Below are positions 12,286 through 23,820 of a stretch of DNA of 64,000 nt, piece by piece. Below the pieces are notes generated by a model. That model worked only from the letters and a program-made list of their open reading frames with translations. It ran no database searches and had not been told where the DNA came from. Positions within the stretch are counted from its first letter, which is position 1; every line of letters starts with the position of its first letter. The stretch spans positions 5,417,501 through 5,481,500 of the forward strand of contig JAULJL010000034.1 in the NCBI GenBank assembly GCA_030761205.1. Reading direction: 5' to 3'. Made by a program: the position numbers and the translations under genes. Source of the DNA: Fremontodendron californicum (taxonomy: Eukaryota > Streptophyta > Magnoliopsida > Malvales > Malvaceae).

Positions 12286-12449
12286 ATCTCCACCTTGGCG
12301 AGAATCCACAGAGAGAATTCACAGATCAGAGCTTCCTCCTTTCTCCTTCAGGTGTCATACACACCATTACACATATCAGGGCACCTACTGCATTGGCATG
12401 ATTCATCAATGCACTGAGCCTGAGTCAATTTTTCTGTCTACTTCCCAAG

Positions 12450-13464
12450 AATTTTCTTAGCTTCTCCAAGATCATCTCGAACTCTGAGCTCGGTTGAGCC
12501 TTCAGCCTGTCGATCTCCACCTTGCCTTTTTCAGCAGATAGACAAATGATCCATCTTGAAGTTTCCGAAAATAAACACAGTGATCAAATTGACTGTGTGT
12601 GTACTTTTCATCCTGTCATGAAACAGTCCAACCGTTTGTACAGCTGTCACGGGATTGTTTCAGACCATACAGTGATCGGTTCAACTTGCTTTTGTAATCT
12701 TTGCGACCGGGGACTCCAAAACTATCTGGTTGAGTCATATTTCCTCCTCTAAGGAACCATGGAGGAATGCAGTTTTTACATCAAGTTGAACTATCTCTAG
12801 GTTATACAGTGCTACTAAAGCCAATAAGATCCGAATAGATGCATGCTTAACAACAGGTGAAAATACCTCATTGTAGTCTATTCCTTCTTTTTGAGCCTAA
12901 CCTTTGGCTACCAATCTGGCTTTGTATCTGATGCTGTCTTTGCCGGTAGCACTCTCCTTTTTGGCAAAGACCCATTTGCACCCAATTGATCTCTTGAGTG
13001 TTGGAAGTGGAACCAACTTCCAAGTCTGATTTTGATGAAGTGATGTCATCTCTTCATCCATCGCCTCCTTCCACTGGGCATGCTCAGGGCTGTTTACAGC
13101 TTCTTTGTAATTGATCGGAACATCATCATCAATTACTGGAAGGGCGTATGCCACCATGTCTGTGTACCGAGCAGGTTTCCGAATATGTCTATTCGGTCTA
13201 CTGGTGGCAACTGATTCAGGTTGCTGAAAGATTTCTGGTGATGACTCCTCCACTTCAGTTAAGGTGTCATCAGATTCTGGTTTAGATTCATCTGAATTTT
13301 GACCAGCATCTTCTGATTCAAACTCCACCTGCTTTAGAGAATCTTGGTTCACATTCTCTGGAGTTGACAGTTTCAGCATTACAGATTCGTCAAAGGCAAC
13401 ATCTCGGCTTACGATGACTTTCTTTGACTCAAGGTTCCACAGTCGGAATGCCTTTACTCCTTCA
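12450..13464 (-). pseudogene. Degraded copia integrase-C/reverse-transcriptase remnant
   Basis: Reading on the minus strand, a frame at 13379-12897 gives a linker rich in Glu/Ser. It is followed by the conserved start of copia reverse transcriptase (NYKEAVNS, WKEAMDEEM, GCKWVFAKK, YKARLVAKG). After a stop codon the same domain continues as EGIDYNEVFSPVVKHASIR and QLDVKTAFLHGSLEE, then breaks again near SLYGLKQS. The catalytic YVDD region is missing. A further fragment resembling EIDRLKAQ...DLGEAKKILG (around 12440-12530) shows where the deleted sequence rejoins. The product cannot be a working polymerase. Confidence 0.85.
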
Positions 13465-13790
13465 CTAAAGCCCTAAGAAGACAGCTTTCTTGGCTCTAGG
13501 ATCCAGTTTTGATTCACTTACGTGAAAATATGCTGGGCATCCGAAAATACGAAGCCGATCATAATCAGTGGCAGAATGTCCGGACCACACCTCTATGGGA
13601 GTTTTCCCATCAATTGCGGTGGAGGGTAGTCTGTTGATAATGTGGGAGGCGAACAATAAAGCCTCCGCCCAAAATGCTTTGCTCAAGCCCGACTGGGATA
13701 ACATGCAGCGAACTTTATCAACCAAAGTTCGGTTCATCCTTTCTGCAACTCCATTCTGCTGGGGAGTGCCAGGAACAATGAAGTGTCAGA
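13465..13790 (-). pseudogene. Copia integrase C-terminal fragment
   Basis: The minus-strand frame reads HFIVPGTPQQNGVAERMNRT, then FWAEALLFASHIINRLPS and IFGCPAYFHV. This is the end of the integrase core, including the Glu of the DDE triad in NGVAER, and the downstream GKTPIEVW region. The HHCC zinc finger and the two catalytic Asp residues are deleted: the upstream frame breaks right after HRMMG at 13791. A one-base shift after VFLGL separates this piece from the next pol segment. Confidence 0.85.
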
Positions 13791-15086
13791 TTATCCCATC
13801 ATTCTGTGAGAGGCTGCTGCTCTGCCTGTCACGGTTTCTCTGTCAAGGAGATACAGATTTCCCTTCATATAACCCTTCATTGCTAAGAATGCTCCACGTA
13901 CAACTCTCAGGACTCCATTCTGAATGGTCACCTTGTAACCATTTGAGTCTAAGACCCCCAGTGATATGAGGTTCTTCTTGAGATCAGGGACATACCTTAC
14001 GTCTGTAAGTTGTCTGATTGTACCGTCATGCATTTTTAGTCGGATCGTTCCGATGCCTCTAGTGTGACACGTATTGTCATTGCCCATATGGACAATCCCT
14101 CCATCAAACTCTTTGAAGTTTGAGAACCACTTCCGGTTCGGACACATGTGGTAGGAACATCCGGAATCCAGAATCCATTGATCTGAAGAGTGTGTTGTTG
14201 TGGAAATCGTAAATGCAGAGTCTTCCTCTCCCTCAGATTCTTGAGCTACATTCACAATCGACTTCTCCATGTTAGGACAGTTATTCCTCCAATGCCCTTT
14301 CTCATGGCAAAAGGCACACTCGTCCCTCGAGAGTCGTGTTCTTGATGATCCCCTCTTTGAGCGGGATTTACCTCGCTTGTTTTCTCCGGCTCCTTGGTTG
14401 TTCGTCCTGCCTCTGTACACAGTTAAAACTTCTGGTGTAGTATTCTGGTGATCATGCTGATCCTTTTTCCGATACTCATTATTCACCAGAGCATTACTAA
14501 CATTAACATATTCTATATCATTTTTACCATATAACAGTGTAGTGGTTAAATGATCATAGCTATCAGGCAAGGAATTTAACAGAGTAAGAGCCTTATCTTC
14601 ATCAGAGATATTTGCATCTAGATTTTCAAGATCAGCGAGGATTTTGTTAAAACTTACTAGATGCTCCTGCATGGTGATACCTTGCATATACTGGAAGCGG
14701 AACAGCTTTTTCTTCAGATAGAGTCTGTTCTCCATGCTTTTTGTCATGTACTTGTCCTCAAGTTGTTTCCAGAGAGTTTTTGCATTATTCTCTCTCATGA
14801 CAAAGTACTTCTGGTCCTTGGCTAGGCATAACCGGATTGTGCCACAAGCCTGACGGTTGACAAATTTCCAGTCATCTTCCGAAATATCTCTGGGCCTGTC
14901 TTCCAGAGCGATATATGAACCCTCTCGGAATAACAGATCCTGAACTTCGCACTGCCACATGCCAAAGTTGTTGGTGCCATCAAATTTCTCCACCTCGAAC
15001 TTTGCAGTGGTCATCGAGTTCTTTCTGATGTAAGAACTTGATGGTGCGCTACTTGTCGTTTCATGTGTCTCTAATGATTCTGCCAT
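13791..15086 (-). CDS. Copia gag-protease polyprotein fragment (431 aa)
   Basis: An intact frame starts MAESLETHETTSS. The gag domain (about residues 25-210) contains FDGTNNFGMWQ and the typical LYLKKKLFRFQYMQG and LLNSLPDSYDHL motifs. The nucleocapsid zinc knuckle CX2CX4HX4C is CAFCHEKGHWRNNC (about residue 258). The protease active site is WILDSGCSYHMC, where D-S-G is the aspartic protease triplet; it is followed by LISLGVLDSNGY and the GNLYLLD stretch. The frame ends just past HRMMG, at the edge of the integrase deletion. Gag and protease could still be made, so the element may supply particles but not enzymes. The leader from the PBS to this ATG is unusually GC-rich. Confidence 0.92.
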   Translation of the reverse strand: MAESLETHETTSSAPSSSYIRKNSMTTAKFEVEKFDGTNNFGMWQCEVQDLLFREGSYIALEDRPRDISEDDWKFVNRQACGTIRLCLAKDQKYFVMRENNAKTLWKQLEDKYMTKSMENRLYLKKKLFRFQYMQGITMQEHLVSFNKILADLENLDANISDEDKALTLLNSLPDSYDHLTTTLLYGKNDIEYVNVSNALVNNEYRKKDQHDHQNTTPEVLTVYRGRTNNQGAGENKRGKSRSKRGSSRTRLSRDECAFCHEKGHWRNNCPNMEKSIVNVAQESEGEEDSAFTISTTTHSSDQWILDSGCSYHMCPNRKWFSNFKEFDGGIVHMGNDNTCHTRGIGTIRLKMHDGTIRQLTDVRYVPDLKKNLISLGVLDSNGYKVTIQNGVLRVVRGAFLAMKGYMKGNLYLLDRETVTGRAAASHRMMG

Positions 15087-15339
15087 GGTAATAAAACAAA
15101 ATTACCAACTCAGAGTTTTTCCGTTACCTGTATGGAAAAACGGATGCCGCGGTTGAGTCCGGAATAGTCGAAATAGCCAGGAACGGGTCCAACTGTGTAA
15201 ATTTTGGACACACGGTGAATATTCTGCGAATATTCTGCTGCAGGTGGCTCGAAATGGACTCGGTTTAGCTCAACCGGCTCGGAAAAGTCTCGGAATAGTG
15301 TTCTGAAACGGCTCAAAAAATAGCCCGAAAAAGTTGGTC

Positions 15340-15600
15340 GGAGCTACGGCGGCGCGTGGGGCTCGTACGGCGGTGCGTGCGGCGGCGCGTGGAGGCTGCT
15401 GTCTCATCGGCGCGTGCGGCGCGTGTGGCGCGTGAGCTCACTCGCCTTCAACCTCTGGAAGGCGCGTGCTGCGCGTGGGCTTCACGCGTCTTCAACCTCT
15501 GGAGGCGCGTGCGGCACGTGGGCGCGTGAGGCTCACTCTCAGCCCTTCTGGCGGCGCGTGCGGGCGCGTGCGGTGTCTTCTGGCGCTCCGATTGATTTTG
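15340..15600. repeat. CpG-rich GGCGCGTG array in the copia leader
   Basis: GGCGCGTG-like 8-mers recur more than ten times in about 250 bp, with a longer direct repeat around CTTCAACCTCTGGA (about 15449 and 15489). This is the most GC-rich stretch of the window and lies in the untranslated leader between PBS and gag. Confidence 0.85.
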
Positions 15601-15707
15601 CTGCACTCCTCTCGACGACCTCTTCAACCTGGTATTTTCAAAACACAAATTGGAGCACTTTTGAAAAACGAACAGAATCGAACAAACTCGGTTTTACGTA
15701 AAAATTG

Positions 15708-15719
15708 GCTCTGATACCA
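15708..15719 (-). other. Primer binding site (initiator tRNA-Met type)
   Basis: On the minus strand TGGTATCAGAGC lies three bases past the 5' LTR end. It matches the 3' end complement of plant initiator tRNA-Met, the primer of most Ty1/copia elements. Confidence 0.95.
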
Positions 15720-15722
15720 ATT

Positions 15723-16250
15723 TGTTGTGCGGAATCGAATTGATATTACTAAAACCGATTTAAACACACTGAAAAAACACCGATATTTTACGTGGTTCGG
15801 CAACTGTGCCTACGTCCACGGGAGGAGGAGCTTGAAGCTTTGTATTAATAGAGATGGAGTACAAACAAATACAGAATTCAAGGTGCTACAAGCACTAAAC
15901 TCACAACTCAACACAATACCGAATTACTCTATAAACACAGAGTATTTGCTTCAACACTTTAGCTCTAACTTACTCAACTTAACTCTACTCTACTCTACTC
16001 ATTTTTCTCTCTTACTCTACATGGCTATTTATAGCCATAATATCAAGGTGTGAACATACATCAAGTGGCAGCCACCATAGCCACCATCCACCACCTATCT
16101 TGGTGTGAACACATTGCAAGTGGTAGCCACCATAGCCACCATCCATTTGCAAGTGGTAGCTTCCATTATTGGTGGTGCAAGTGGTAGCTCCATTATTGGT
16201 GCTAAGCCACCTATGGTGAATTTAAGCCATATTCAAGCCATATTCCAACA
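15723..16250 (-). repeat. 5' LTR of the copia element
   Basis: 528 bp, same ends as the 3' LTR. The TATA motif GGCTATAAATAGCC lies at 16023-16036 on the minus strand, so transcription runs away from MIR319. Confidence 0.95.
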
Positions 16251-16255
16251 GTTTT

Positions 16256-18089
16256 AACACAAGATCCAGACCGTCCAATAATCAATGTTGGAGAAGCAAT
16301 CAAACGGTTGGGGTTTCACGGGGGTGCAGCTTAGTGTGATGGGCAGTGGTGGTGTATCTGGGAAAGCCTTTTTAGGCTAGCTGTTAACTGTCTTGTTGCA
16401 TGAAAAGCAGGAAAAAGGCTGAGAAATCTTTTGTTTTCCAGTGTGGCAACTGTGTATCTAATGAGAATAATATGGTACGGCTAAATCTCTTCAGAGATTT
16501 CATGAACCTCAAACAACAACACATGCTACATGCTAAAGTACTGTAAAGACCTAGCTATCTTTTGTACTGTAATTGTTTGGATCATTCTTTGTTTTTTTTT
16601 TGCACAATATTTTAGTGTGATGAACAGGTCCATGACAGGATAATTCTTGGTTTAAAAACAAAAGAGTATAGTTGTAGTAGGGCAAGGCGGTGGGTGGAAG
16701 AAAGTTTTTGTAGTAAATGTGATAAGTAATTATAAAGCAAACATCATTAACCTGGTCTTCATCCAGGAACAGGTTCATTTTTTTGTTTAACCTTTCTTTT
16801 AGAATATGATTTGAGAGAATGACGGCATTTTTATTATTAATTATTGACAATTTCCTTTTTAAAAGAAAGGAAAAGAACCTTCTTGAAGTCTTTTTTGATA
16901 ATTGAGTTGAATAAGTTTTTGAATTTGTCAAGTGAAAATTGATAAAAATCTGTAAAAATGAAAAATATCATGTGTTTGTGGAGCGTGCTTCGATGCTGAA
17001 GTTAATAGGGTGCAAAAGATAATCAGATAAAATAAGAATGATAGAGATTCAGGGTGTTTAAGTTTCTCTTATCTCATATCAACCTTTACTTTAATTATTT
17101 ATACCTGTTCACAAACCGTATTGGTTATATAGAAACTAGGTATAGACCAAATGTTTTTCGAGTTTGAAGCTGCTAAATGACTGTGAACCCGTCATGCATG
17201 TATAGGTCCAGCTTGGTTAAGTTAAAATGAGCCTAACAAACCCAACACAAATAAAATATAATCATATATAAACCATGAGCATAACTGAAAATAAAGACAT
17301 GCATATCAGGATGATGTATTGCTTTTTCTGTTTTTTAGAAGGATTTAATTATTCTAATGAAGGATTGAGAGGGAGTTGCAGAGTAATTAACTTTTTGATG
17401 GACATTGTCAAAATATACAAATATAGCTAGCCTGGAAATCACGGCAATGCAAACACAGCTTTCAAGTATTTCCTTGTTGAGCTGTGCTTCAATTTGTTCT
17501 AATAATAAAATTATATATTGTTACCATGTAAAATAAATCCATGATCAAGACTTCTTAATAATATATAGATATATTAGTTTTCATATGGGATGTCATGTTT
17601 CCCTCAATAATGTGAGCAATATTTTCAAATCTTTTACGTGGGACAAGCTTCCTCCAAATTTACTAAGTTCCAACTTTCAAGGGCTAATATATATCACGAT
17701 TTATTCTTAAGATTTGAAGAAATTTGAATCCTCGAATGAGATGAAAAAGCACTGAGGACAAAAGGTCAAAAGCTCTTGAAAGACATATGATTAACTGGAA
17801 GATTCCCCTAATGCCATGTTCTCTGTCATGTCAAGACTCATGGGCTATTGACTTGGTATTAAACGGGGATTTAAATAACGATTTAATGTTATGATTATTA
17901 TTTTATAATTTTAATTTTATTTATTATTGATATTTATGGTAATTGATTATGATAACATATGTTATATCTGTAATCAGGACGCAATGTAAACTTGCTACCC
18001 CAATTTAAATCTTGTATCAAACAAAAACCCTTTTTGTAAGTGGGGACGGGGGGAGTTTGTATTTAAGGACCGTGCCATTACAGCATTGT
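16256..18089. other. Upstream region of MIR319, no gene seen
   Basis: The sequence is of more balanced composition than the repeat-rich flanks and is a plausible MIR319 promoter. A TATTTAAGG motif at about 18060-18068 sits about 100 bp before the hairpin. The minus-strand frame at 16551-16931 matches nothing known to me and overlaps no splice signals. Confidence 0.4.
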
Positions 18090-18164
18090 GGCCCATCTCT
18101 TTACTTCTTCTTCTTTGAGAGTTTGAGGAGAAAGTATACACTTGTTAATTATATGTAGGAGCTA

Positions 18165-18390
18165 ATTAAGGAGCTCCTTTCAGTCCAATATAGGGAGCAG
18201 AGAAGCGGATAGAGCTGCCATCTCATACATTCGGTTACGCTTAACGTTTTATATTGGCGCTCGAAGATTTGGCAAAATTCATCATCCAAACAAGATTATG
18301 AATGTTAAGTTAAGCCCGATGCATGGTGTGGGAGCAACTCCTTCCACATACTTTGCCCACCCATTGGACTGAAGGGAGCTCCTGGTTTCA
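18165..18390 (+). ncRNA. MIR319: MIR319 microRNA precursor
   Basis: The 3' arm contains TTGGACTGAAGGGAGCTCCT at 18364-18383, identical over 20 nt to mature miR319 of the miR319c type. The 5' arm contains the imperfect complement GGAGCTCCTTTCAGTCCAA (18170-18188). Between them the arms keep pairing in the way typical of the very long miR159/miR319 stems, for example GAGCTGCCATCTC against GAGTTGCTCCCAC and GCTTAACG against the downstream TTAAGTTAAGC region. In plants miR319 directs cleavage of mRNAs for CIN-class TCP transcription factors and so controls leaf shape, growth arrest and petal development. In this locus base 21 would be G. A TATTTAAGG box about 100 bp upstream fits a Pol II promoter. 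A copia element ends 1.9 kb upstream. Confidence 0.93.
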
Positions 18391-21100
18391 TCACTTGCTC
18401 TCATCTGCCCCCTTTTATTTTATTTTTTAATTATACTTGCTTAACTTTTAACTTTTTCAACTGTTTTCAGGTTTTTATCCAGCTTCACAGTGACTAAAAT
18501 GGAGGATCATCATCAAGTACGTACTTTGGAGGTTGGCAGGTTGCAGCTAAGAGCAGTACAGTACACTTGACTGAGATGAATATTGCCTTGAAATCCAAGA
18601 AAAGGCCTCTAAGATTTAAGAAGCCCCCTCTCTTGCCCATCATCTTTCTCAGTGCCAGACTCAATCAACCTGCAGTGACTAAAACTTGCAGATGCTGACC
18701 ATAACTGTACTACCATCGTGCATAATCATGTAGGATTAAGCAGATGTGAACAGCACACAAATTACTTTGCCTCTGTTGTTTATCATACTTTTTTCTGTAA
18801 AAACTAAAAACTCCGCTTTTGTCAACAAAAACCCATAGTTTAAACACTGTAACTTCATTTTATTTTCCTTGTAAGCATGTACGCCTGCAGATGAGGTAAA
18901 AAAAAGAGAGAGTTAAGTTTCACTTTCAAGAACCAAAGACAAGCCTTTTTCTTAGAGTCGCATTTTCCCTAGACTACCCAAATTTTGTTAGGTTTTAAAT
19001 GCTAATATTTTTGCACCATAATGATAAAATCGAAAAAATCAAAGAGATGGGTTTTTCCCACCTGAAAGAAGTGATTGGGTTCAAGATGGAAGGCAAGGGC
19101 CAAACTTTAAAAATGGATCGCTGGGGGGAACTGCCAAAACCAAGCATTGGACAATCCTCCTAAATCATTTGAAAAGCGAAAGGACCATGTTTCCAGTTCT
19201 GATTTAAACACAAACCCTACTTAAATCTTTTGAAGTAAGCGTTGTACAATGAACCACTCAGATCCTGAATGCCTACCTAGTCGCGGGCTTCCAGATGCTT
19301 TCATGTAGTGGTGTCTATGGGTTGGATAGAGTCTGATCTGAATAAAAAAAAAATTGCTTGTTCAGGCTTGCTTAATCTGATTTGGATCAGATCCGAAAGT
19401 TTGTTTTATTATTTAAAATATTATTTTTTTATAATTAAATTTAAATAAAAAAATATTTTTTATTATATAAATAGTATTTTCAACCAAATTCAAATCGAAT
19501 TTGTCTAGTAAAACGGATAATTCAACTACAAGTTACTTTCATGGTATGAGGAAAGATAACTCCACAAACCCAAAATATAAAACCAAATCATATCTCCAAT
19601 CCTGGTGAAACTAGATGTATTAGACAAGTAAAATGAAGAAAGAGAGAGCATCTAAGATTCAAAGCAGTTAGTTAAGTGCAAGAATTAAAGCTGCATGTGA
19701 TCTGATTTTGGAGTTGGATACAACAGTTGAGAAGAATCTAGTAGAGCCACCGTCCAAAACTTAAATAGCAGAAGAAGACAGTATTGTTTTTGAACTCCAT
19801 ATAACATCAGCAATCAAAACGGGTAAATATATTTCAAGCAGGATGTGATGAAACTAGATACAGCAGGAAACGAGGATGAAGAGAAGTTGGGGCAAAGGCA
19901 AGGTTGTCATGGACAGAGGCTAAGAATCTAGCTAGATGGAGCTGAAGGAAGGATTAGCAAGCTGGAATCACAATCTACTAGAGCCAGCAAGCTAAATGAG
20001 CTGAAGTTACAAGCTGCCAAGTGAGCTGGATGAGCTGAGCTGAAGGATGCTGCTGGAAGAATGACAGACTATCAAACCGTTGCTGCAGTTATTCAAATCC
20101 TTCACTTTATGGATTCCTTTGCTGGCCAAATTCAGTCACCTGCAATTAATAACGAAGCATAATATTGATTGATTCCAATATTCTTGCAAGTTCTTGAAGG
20201 TAACACAAATGTGAAATTTTACACCTTGCTGCTGCTGCCTAGCAAGATACTATTAAGAATTCATATTCACATGATCAATAGAGATTGATTGGAATAATTG
20301 TGAAGACAGCCTTAAAATCAGAAACACACAACTCAATGGAAGACTGAACAGTCTATCATATGAAAGATACCAAAATGTAATGATGCCACCACCACATGAA
20401 GCTTATATGCATGGTTCACTCTGGCCTTACAATCTTAGGCTTAATAATGCTTCTCCTATTGCAAGATTATAAAAGATTCCTAATCACTTGGCACCCAACA
20501 GATTACATAAGATCATTGCAGGAATCCTTAACCCCCTACCCCAAAATAAATCATTAAATAAAACTCAGATTTTATGTTTAACCAAATGAACAGCTCTGGA
20601 ACTGTAATTAGATTTAATAATTCGTGTATTTGTATTGTGTTCGTATATTTTTTTTTTTGTTATAATCATGTTTAAGATATTTTATATTTGTATAAATCTT
20701 GATGTGTTAATAATTTATGTTATATAAATTTTGATATATTCGTATATTTATGTTATATCCGTATTTTTTTCGTATCGCATTGTGTTTTGTGTTTTATTTT
20801 TATTTTTATTTTTTTCATGTAGCCTCACCAAGCCAAATAACCCCTTCATCTCTTTCAAATGTTCAAGCTTAATTAAGCATTGAAATATCCGTCTACGACA
20901 CAAATCCGACAAATATGGTATAGAGGTCACCTTTTATCCCTAAATTTAATTTTATGTTAAGATTTAAACTTGAAACTTTAACGTCAAAGATGGTAGTAAT
21001 TTGTTAGGTGAACTAATGTAGTTTCTTCTTTTGTTTTTTGTTTTTGGCAATAAAAGGGAAGATCAATTTCCCAGTATTAGTAACCATCCAAATCCAAAGT
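18391..21100. other. Intergenic region between MIR319 and the kinesin
   Basis: No coding exon can be supported. The first few hundred bases may belong to the MIR319 primary transcript. Around 19310-19520 there is a degraded TE-like stretch (TTGGATCAGATCCGAAAG and AT-rich tail). Around 19930-20060 the word GAGCTGAAG/GAGCTGGATGAGCTGAGC is repeated a few times. Confidence 0.4.
20610..20800. repeat. Dispersed repeat, copy 1 (TTCGTGTT...GACACGTTAATA family)
   Basis: A decayed copy of a non-coding repeat with phrases such as ATTCGTGTATTTGTATTGTG, ATAATCATGTTTAAGATATT and TGTGTTAATAATTTATGTTA. Better-preserved copies lie at 56905-57130 and 58440-58650. Confidence 0.6.
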
Positions 21101-21734
21101 AAAAGCACAAAAGATGGAGCATCAATGTCGGATCCTGGACAAGTGGCAAAAACCCAACGGAAAAGAGAGTTGGTTTCCTACTTTACCGCTTCCTTTCTCC
21201 CACTATCGTCGTCCCTTAGAAGACCAATGGTACACGGAATACCAAACAATTAAAAAAATGTTTCAAATTCCCCCCATTTTTATTTTAATCCCATAGCCTG
21301 TAGTTGACAATTAACAAGGCTTACCTTTAATCAACGTGCATAGCTCTATATTCCCTCTATCTCTTTCTCTTCTAACGTTTGGACTTGGGTTTTTTATCAT
21401 GTCTCTACAATTTTATGGTAATGTTTCCTATCATCTAATTTTCATATTCATTCATGTTTTTTTTCACTATGAATTTGCAGATTGTTTATGTTTTTTTTTT
21501 GGCATTGTTAATGTTATTTTTGTATTTTTAACAATATTGATGATGATCAAAGTCTTAGTTTGTGGACGGTATAATGTTTAGTTTTGTATATAGGATTGTA
21601 GCATGTGGACATTGACAAATTCAATCCGATTCTTTTTTCTTCTTTTTTTTTTTTTTTTTTGTAAATTGAAAATCTTGAATTGCATTCTCTGTTTTTGTTT
21701 TTATCATATTTTAGCTGAGTTCTGTAATGGGTTT

Positions 21735-21917
21735 CTATGTTACTCGGATTCGGACGAGTGTCAGATACGTGTCAGCTACGTATATGTGTTTGACACGGGT
21801 ATACTCGATTTTTTTAAAGTTTTTCTATATATTTGGAGGATCGTATACCCATATCCTTATCCAAATATGTGTCGGACACGGATATTTTAGGAAAAATGAA
21901 AAGTTTGGATAACATAG
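21735..21917. mobile_element. hAT-type MITE, copy A (TIR CTATGTTACTCGGA)
   Basis: 183 bp. It starts CTATGTTACTCGGATTCGG and ends GGATAACATAG, with ATGGGTTT before and ATGGGTAT after, a 7-of-8 match expected for an aged 8-bp hAT target duplication. Copies B and C lie in kinesin introns. Confidence 0.75.
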
Positions 21918-23820
21918 ATGGGTATTGTTTATTTTTCTTTCTCTTTTTATGTTTTCTCTCTTCTTTTGTGATTGCAAGATATACCCAGATTTTAGCAAGG
22001 TTGCAAAATTACCAATGGCAGCTATATTTTCTGAAATTGTTAGCTTCTGTGTTCTTTGTATTTCAGTCTTACCGACACATTTCATATAATAGCTGCCATT
22101 TGTTTTTCTGAAGCTAATCTGTTAAGGGTGTAAAAGTTTAAGGCAGTTGTTTGGTCCTCAGAATTTGGTATGGTGTGATTTTATTTGCAGTTTCATTTGA
22201 AGATCACAAATTTGTCTTCAACTGCATAATGCATTTGAAGTCTGTTGGTTATCATTGTTAGCAAATTAACTAGTTATGCATGTTTGTTTGCCTGTGTGCA
22301 TATTTAGATTTCTGTATGCAAAAATGTATATACCTCGAAATAAATCAAATTATTGATGTTCAAAGAAAGTAGAGAAATTAAAAGGACAAGAAGTTGAGTG
22401 TATGGCAATATCCACAATTCCAGCAAATTTCAATCTGCTATCTGACTTTAGTTTGATTGCTCATTGCATAGCTAGGGAGGCATCATACAGGTTTTTTCTT
22501 CTTTTTTTCATATAAAATTCTTATGCAAGTAATTTTACAGAAGTAATGCAAGAGTACAACTCAAAGTAAACAAGAAATTTTCAAAAAAAAAAGCCACCTA
22601 GGACTAGAAAGATCGAAAAGCTTGACTTTATTGCGATGAAGCCTTTTTTTTTTATTTAATTATAGTGTATTTTGCATTTCTGCGTATGTTTAAGGTCAGG
22701 AGGAACATGGAACATCTCTTGTTTTTTTTATTGTACATGTTTTCTTGAAGTATCAAAAGGCTGGCTTGGTAGCTTTTGCACACCTGATTATGTAACTGCA
22801 ATACAAATAAGAGGTAATACTTTGTAAAGTTAGAACTATAAATATTGCCTTTGTATTGGAAAACAAGCAAAACGATGAGAGAAATTCTTATGCTTGTGAA
22901 TAAAAGTTTTCATGTTTATAAATTGTCATTGCATTAGTGTGTGCTAGTCTATCATTTTTTTTTTCTGGTTTCTTCTAAAATTCTTTTGATATTTTTATAC
23001 TATTCCACGAAACTGGACTGTATATCGCACCAGAATTTAAAATCTGGGTAGCAGTCATTGGAGTTTACACCTTAAGGTAGTTTCTTACTGGTAGGTTTTA
23101 TTTCCTTTCTGAACTATTAGGACCAAGACCGAAGTTTGACAGGGAAAACTTGAGAACCTTGTAAAAGAGTTTTTCTGTAGAGTTCAGTGTGAAGTTGCAG
23201 CAATTTCAGTTATGTTTGACCCAAGTCTTTGTTTATCCCTACTTCAGGGTTACTTTACAGTAAAGTTTGGGGGTATTAGAAAGTTGGTTAGAACTGTCCC
23301 CATAAGTTGCTTTGCAAAATCTATCCAGAATATAGTTTCCAAATTTTACTGTTATAGCAGTTAAGACATACCTTCTCTTTCCAAATTTTACTTTAGTCTC
23401 CAGAAAGTCTGTTTATGTAGATTGGTTTAGTCAAGCATTATGCACCATTCTTGTTCATGCCTAGTTATAGGTCCGTTGTCCCTACACGTGAGGGGAGTAT
23501 TGAAGTGGAGATAAAGTAAATCTTACATCTCTATTGCCAATTGATTTTAGGTTAGATGTCCATTCTAAAATTTTAACACTTGTAAAAGATAATGTTCCAA
23601 TAAAGCAACATAGTTTACTATGCAGTTACATCACTGTTTGCTCAAGATATTACTTACTTATTGATGGTATCATTTTGGTTAGGTTGCATAATTCTATATG
23701 ATTCTAACTATTAATGACTAGGTTTCTCAACCCTCTTTCTTTCTCTAAGAATACCGAGTTAGGTTCTGTCTTGTTTGTTCTAATATAAAACATACTCATT
23801 AAGAGTTAATTGTTTTTCAG

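Larger units (their letters stand above)
11756..16250 (-). mobile_element. Ty1/copia retrotransposon, recent insertion, internally deleted
   Basis: This is a complete element by its ends. Two near-identical LTRs begin TGTTG and end CAACA and are flanked by the 5-bp duplication GTTTT (11751-11755, 16251-16255). It runs on the minus strand: 5' LTR at 15723-16250, initiator-tRNA-Met PBS at 15708-15719, gag-protease frame 15086-13791, pol pieces below 13790, purine tract at 12286-12297, 3' LTR 11756-12285. Integrase core, most of reverse transcriptase and RNase H are deleted or frameshifted, so it cannot move unaided. By eye the LTRs differ by three substitutions and one 2-nt indel in about 530 bp, which points to a recent insertion. 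Confidence 0.95.

Noticed and set aside
13568..13969. 133-codon plus-strand frame
   Set aside because: Antisense shadow of the copia gag/integrase sequence on the minus strand.
18460..18660. Possible second exon of a gene after MIR319
   Set aside because: Acceptor-like TTTTCAG is present but no sustained frame or homology; more likely primary transcript or spacer.
21038..21296. Open frames beginning ATGGAGCATCAATG as the first kinesin exon
   Set aside because: No donor/acceptor path links it in frame to 23821 or 24067 and the peptide does not resemble kinesin N-termini known to me.
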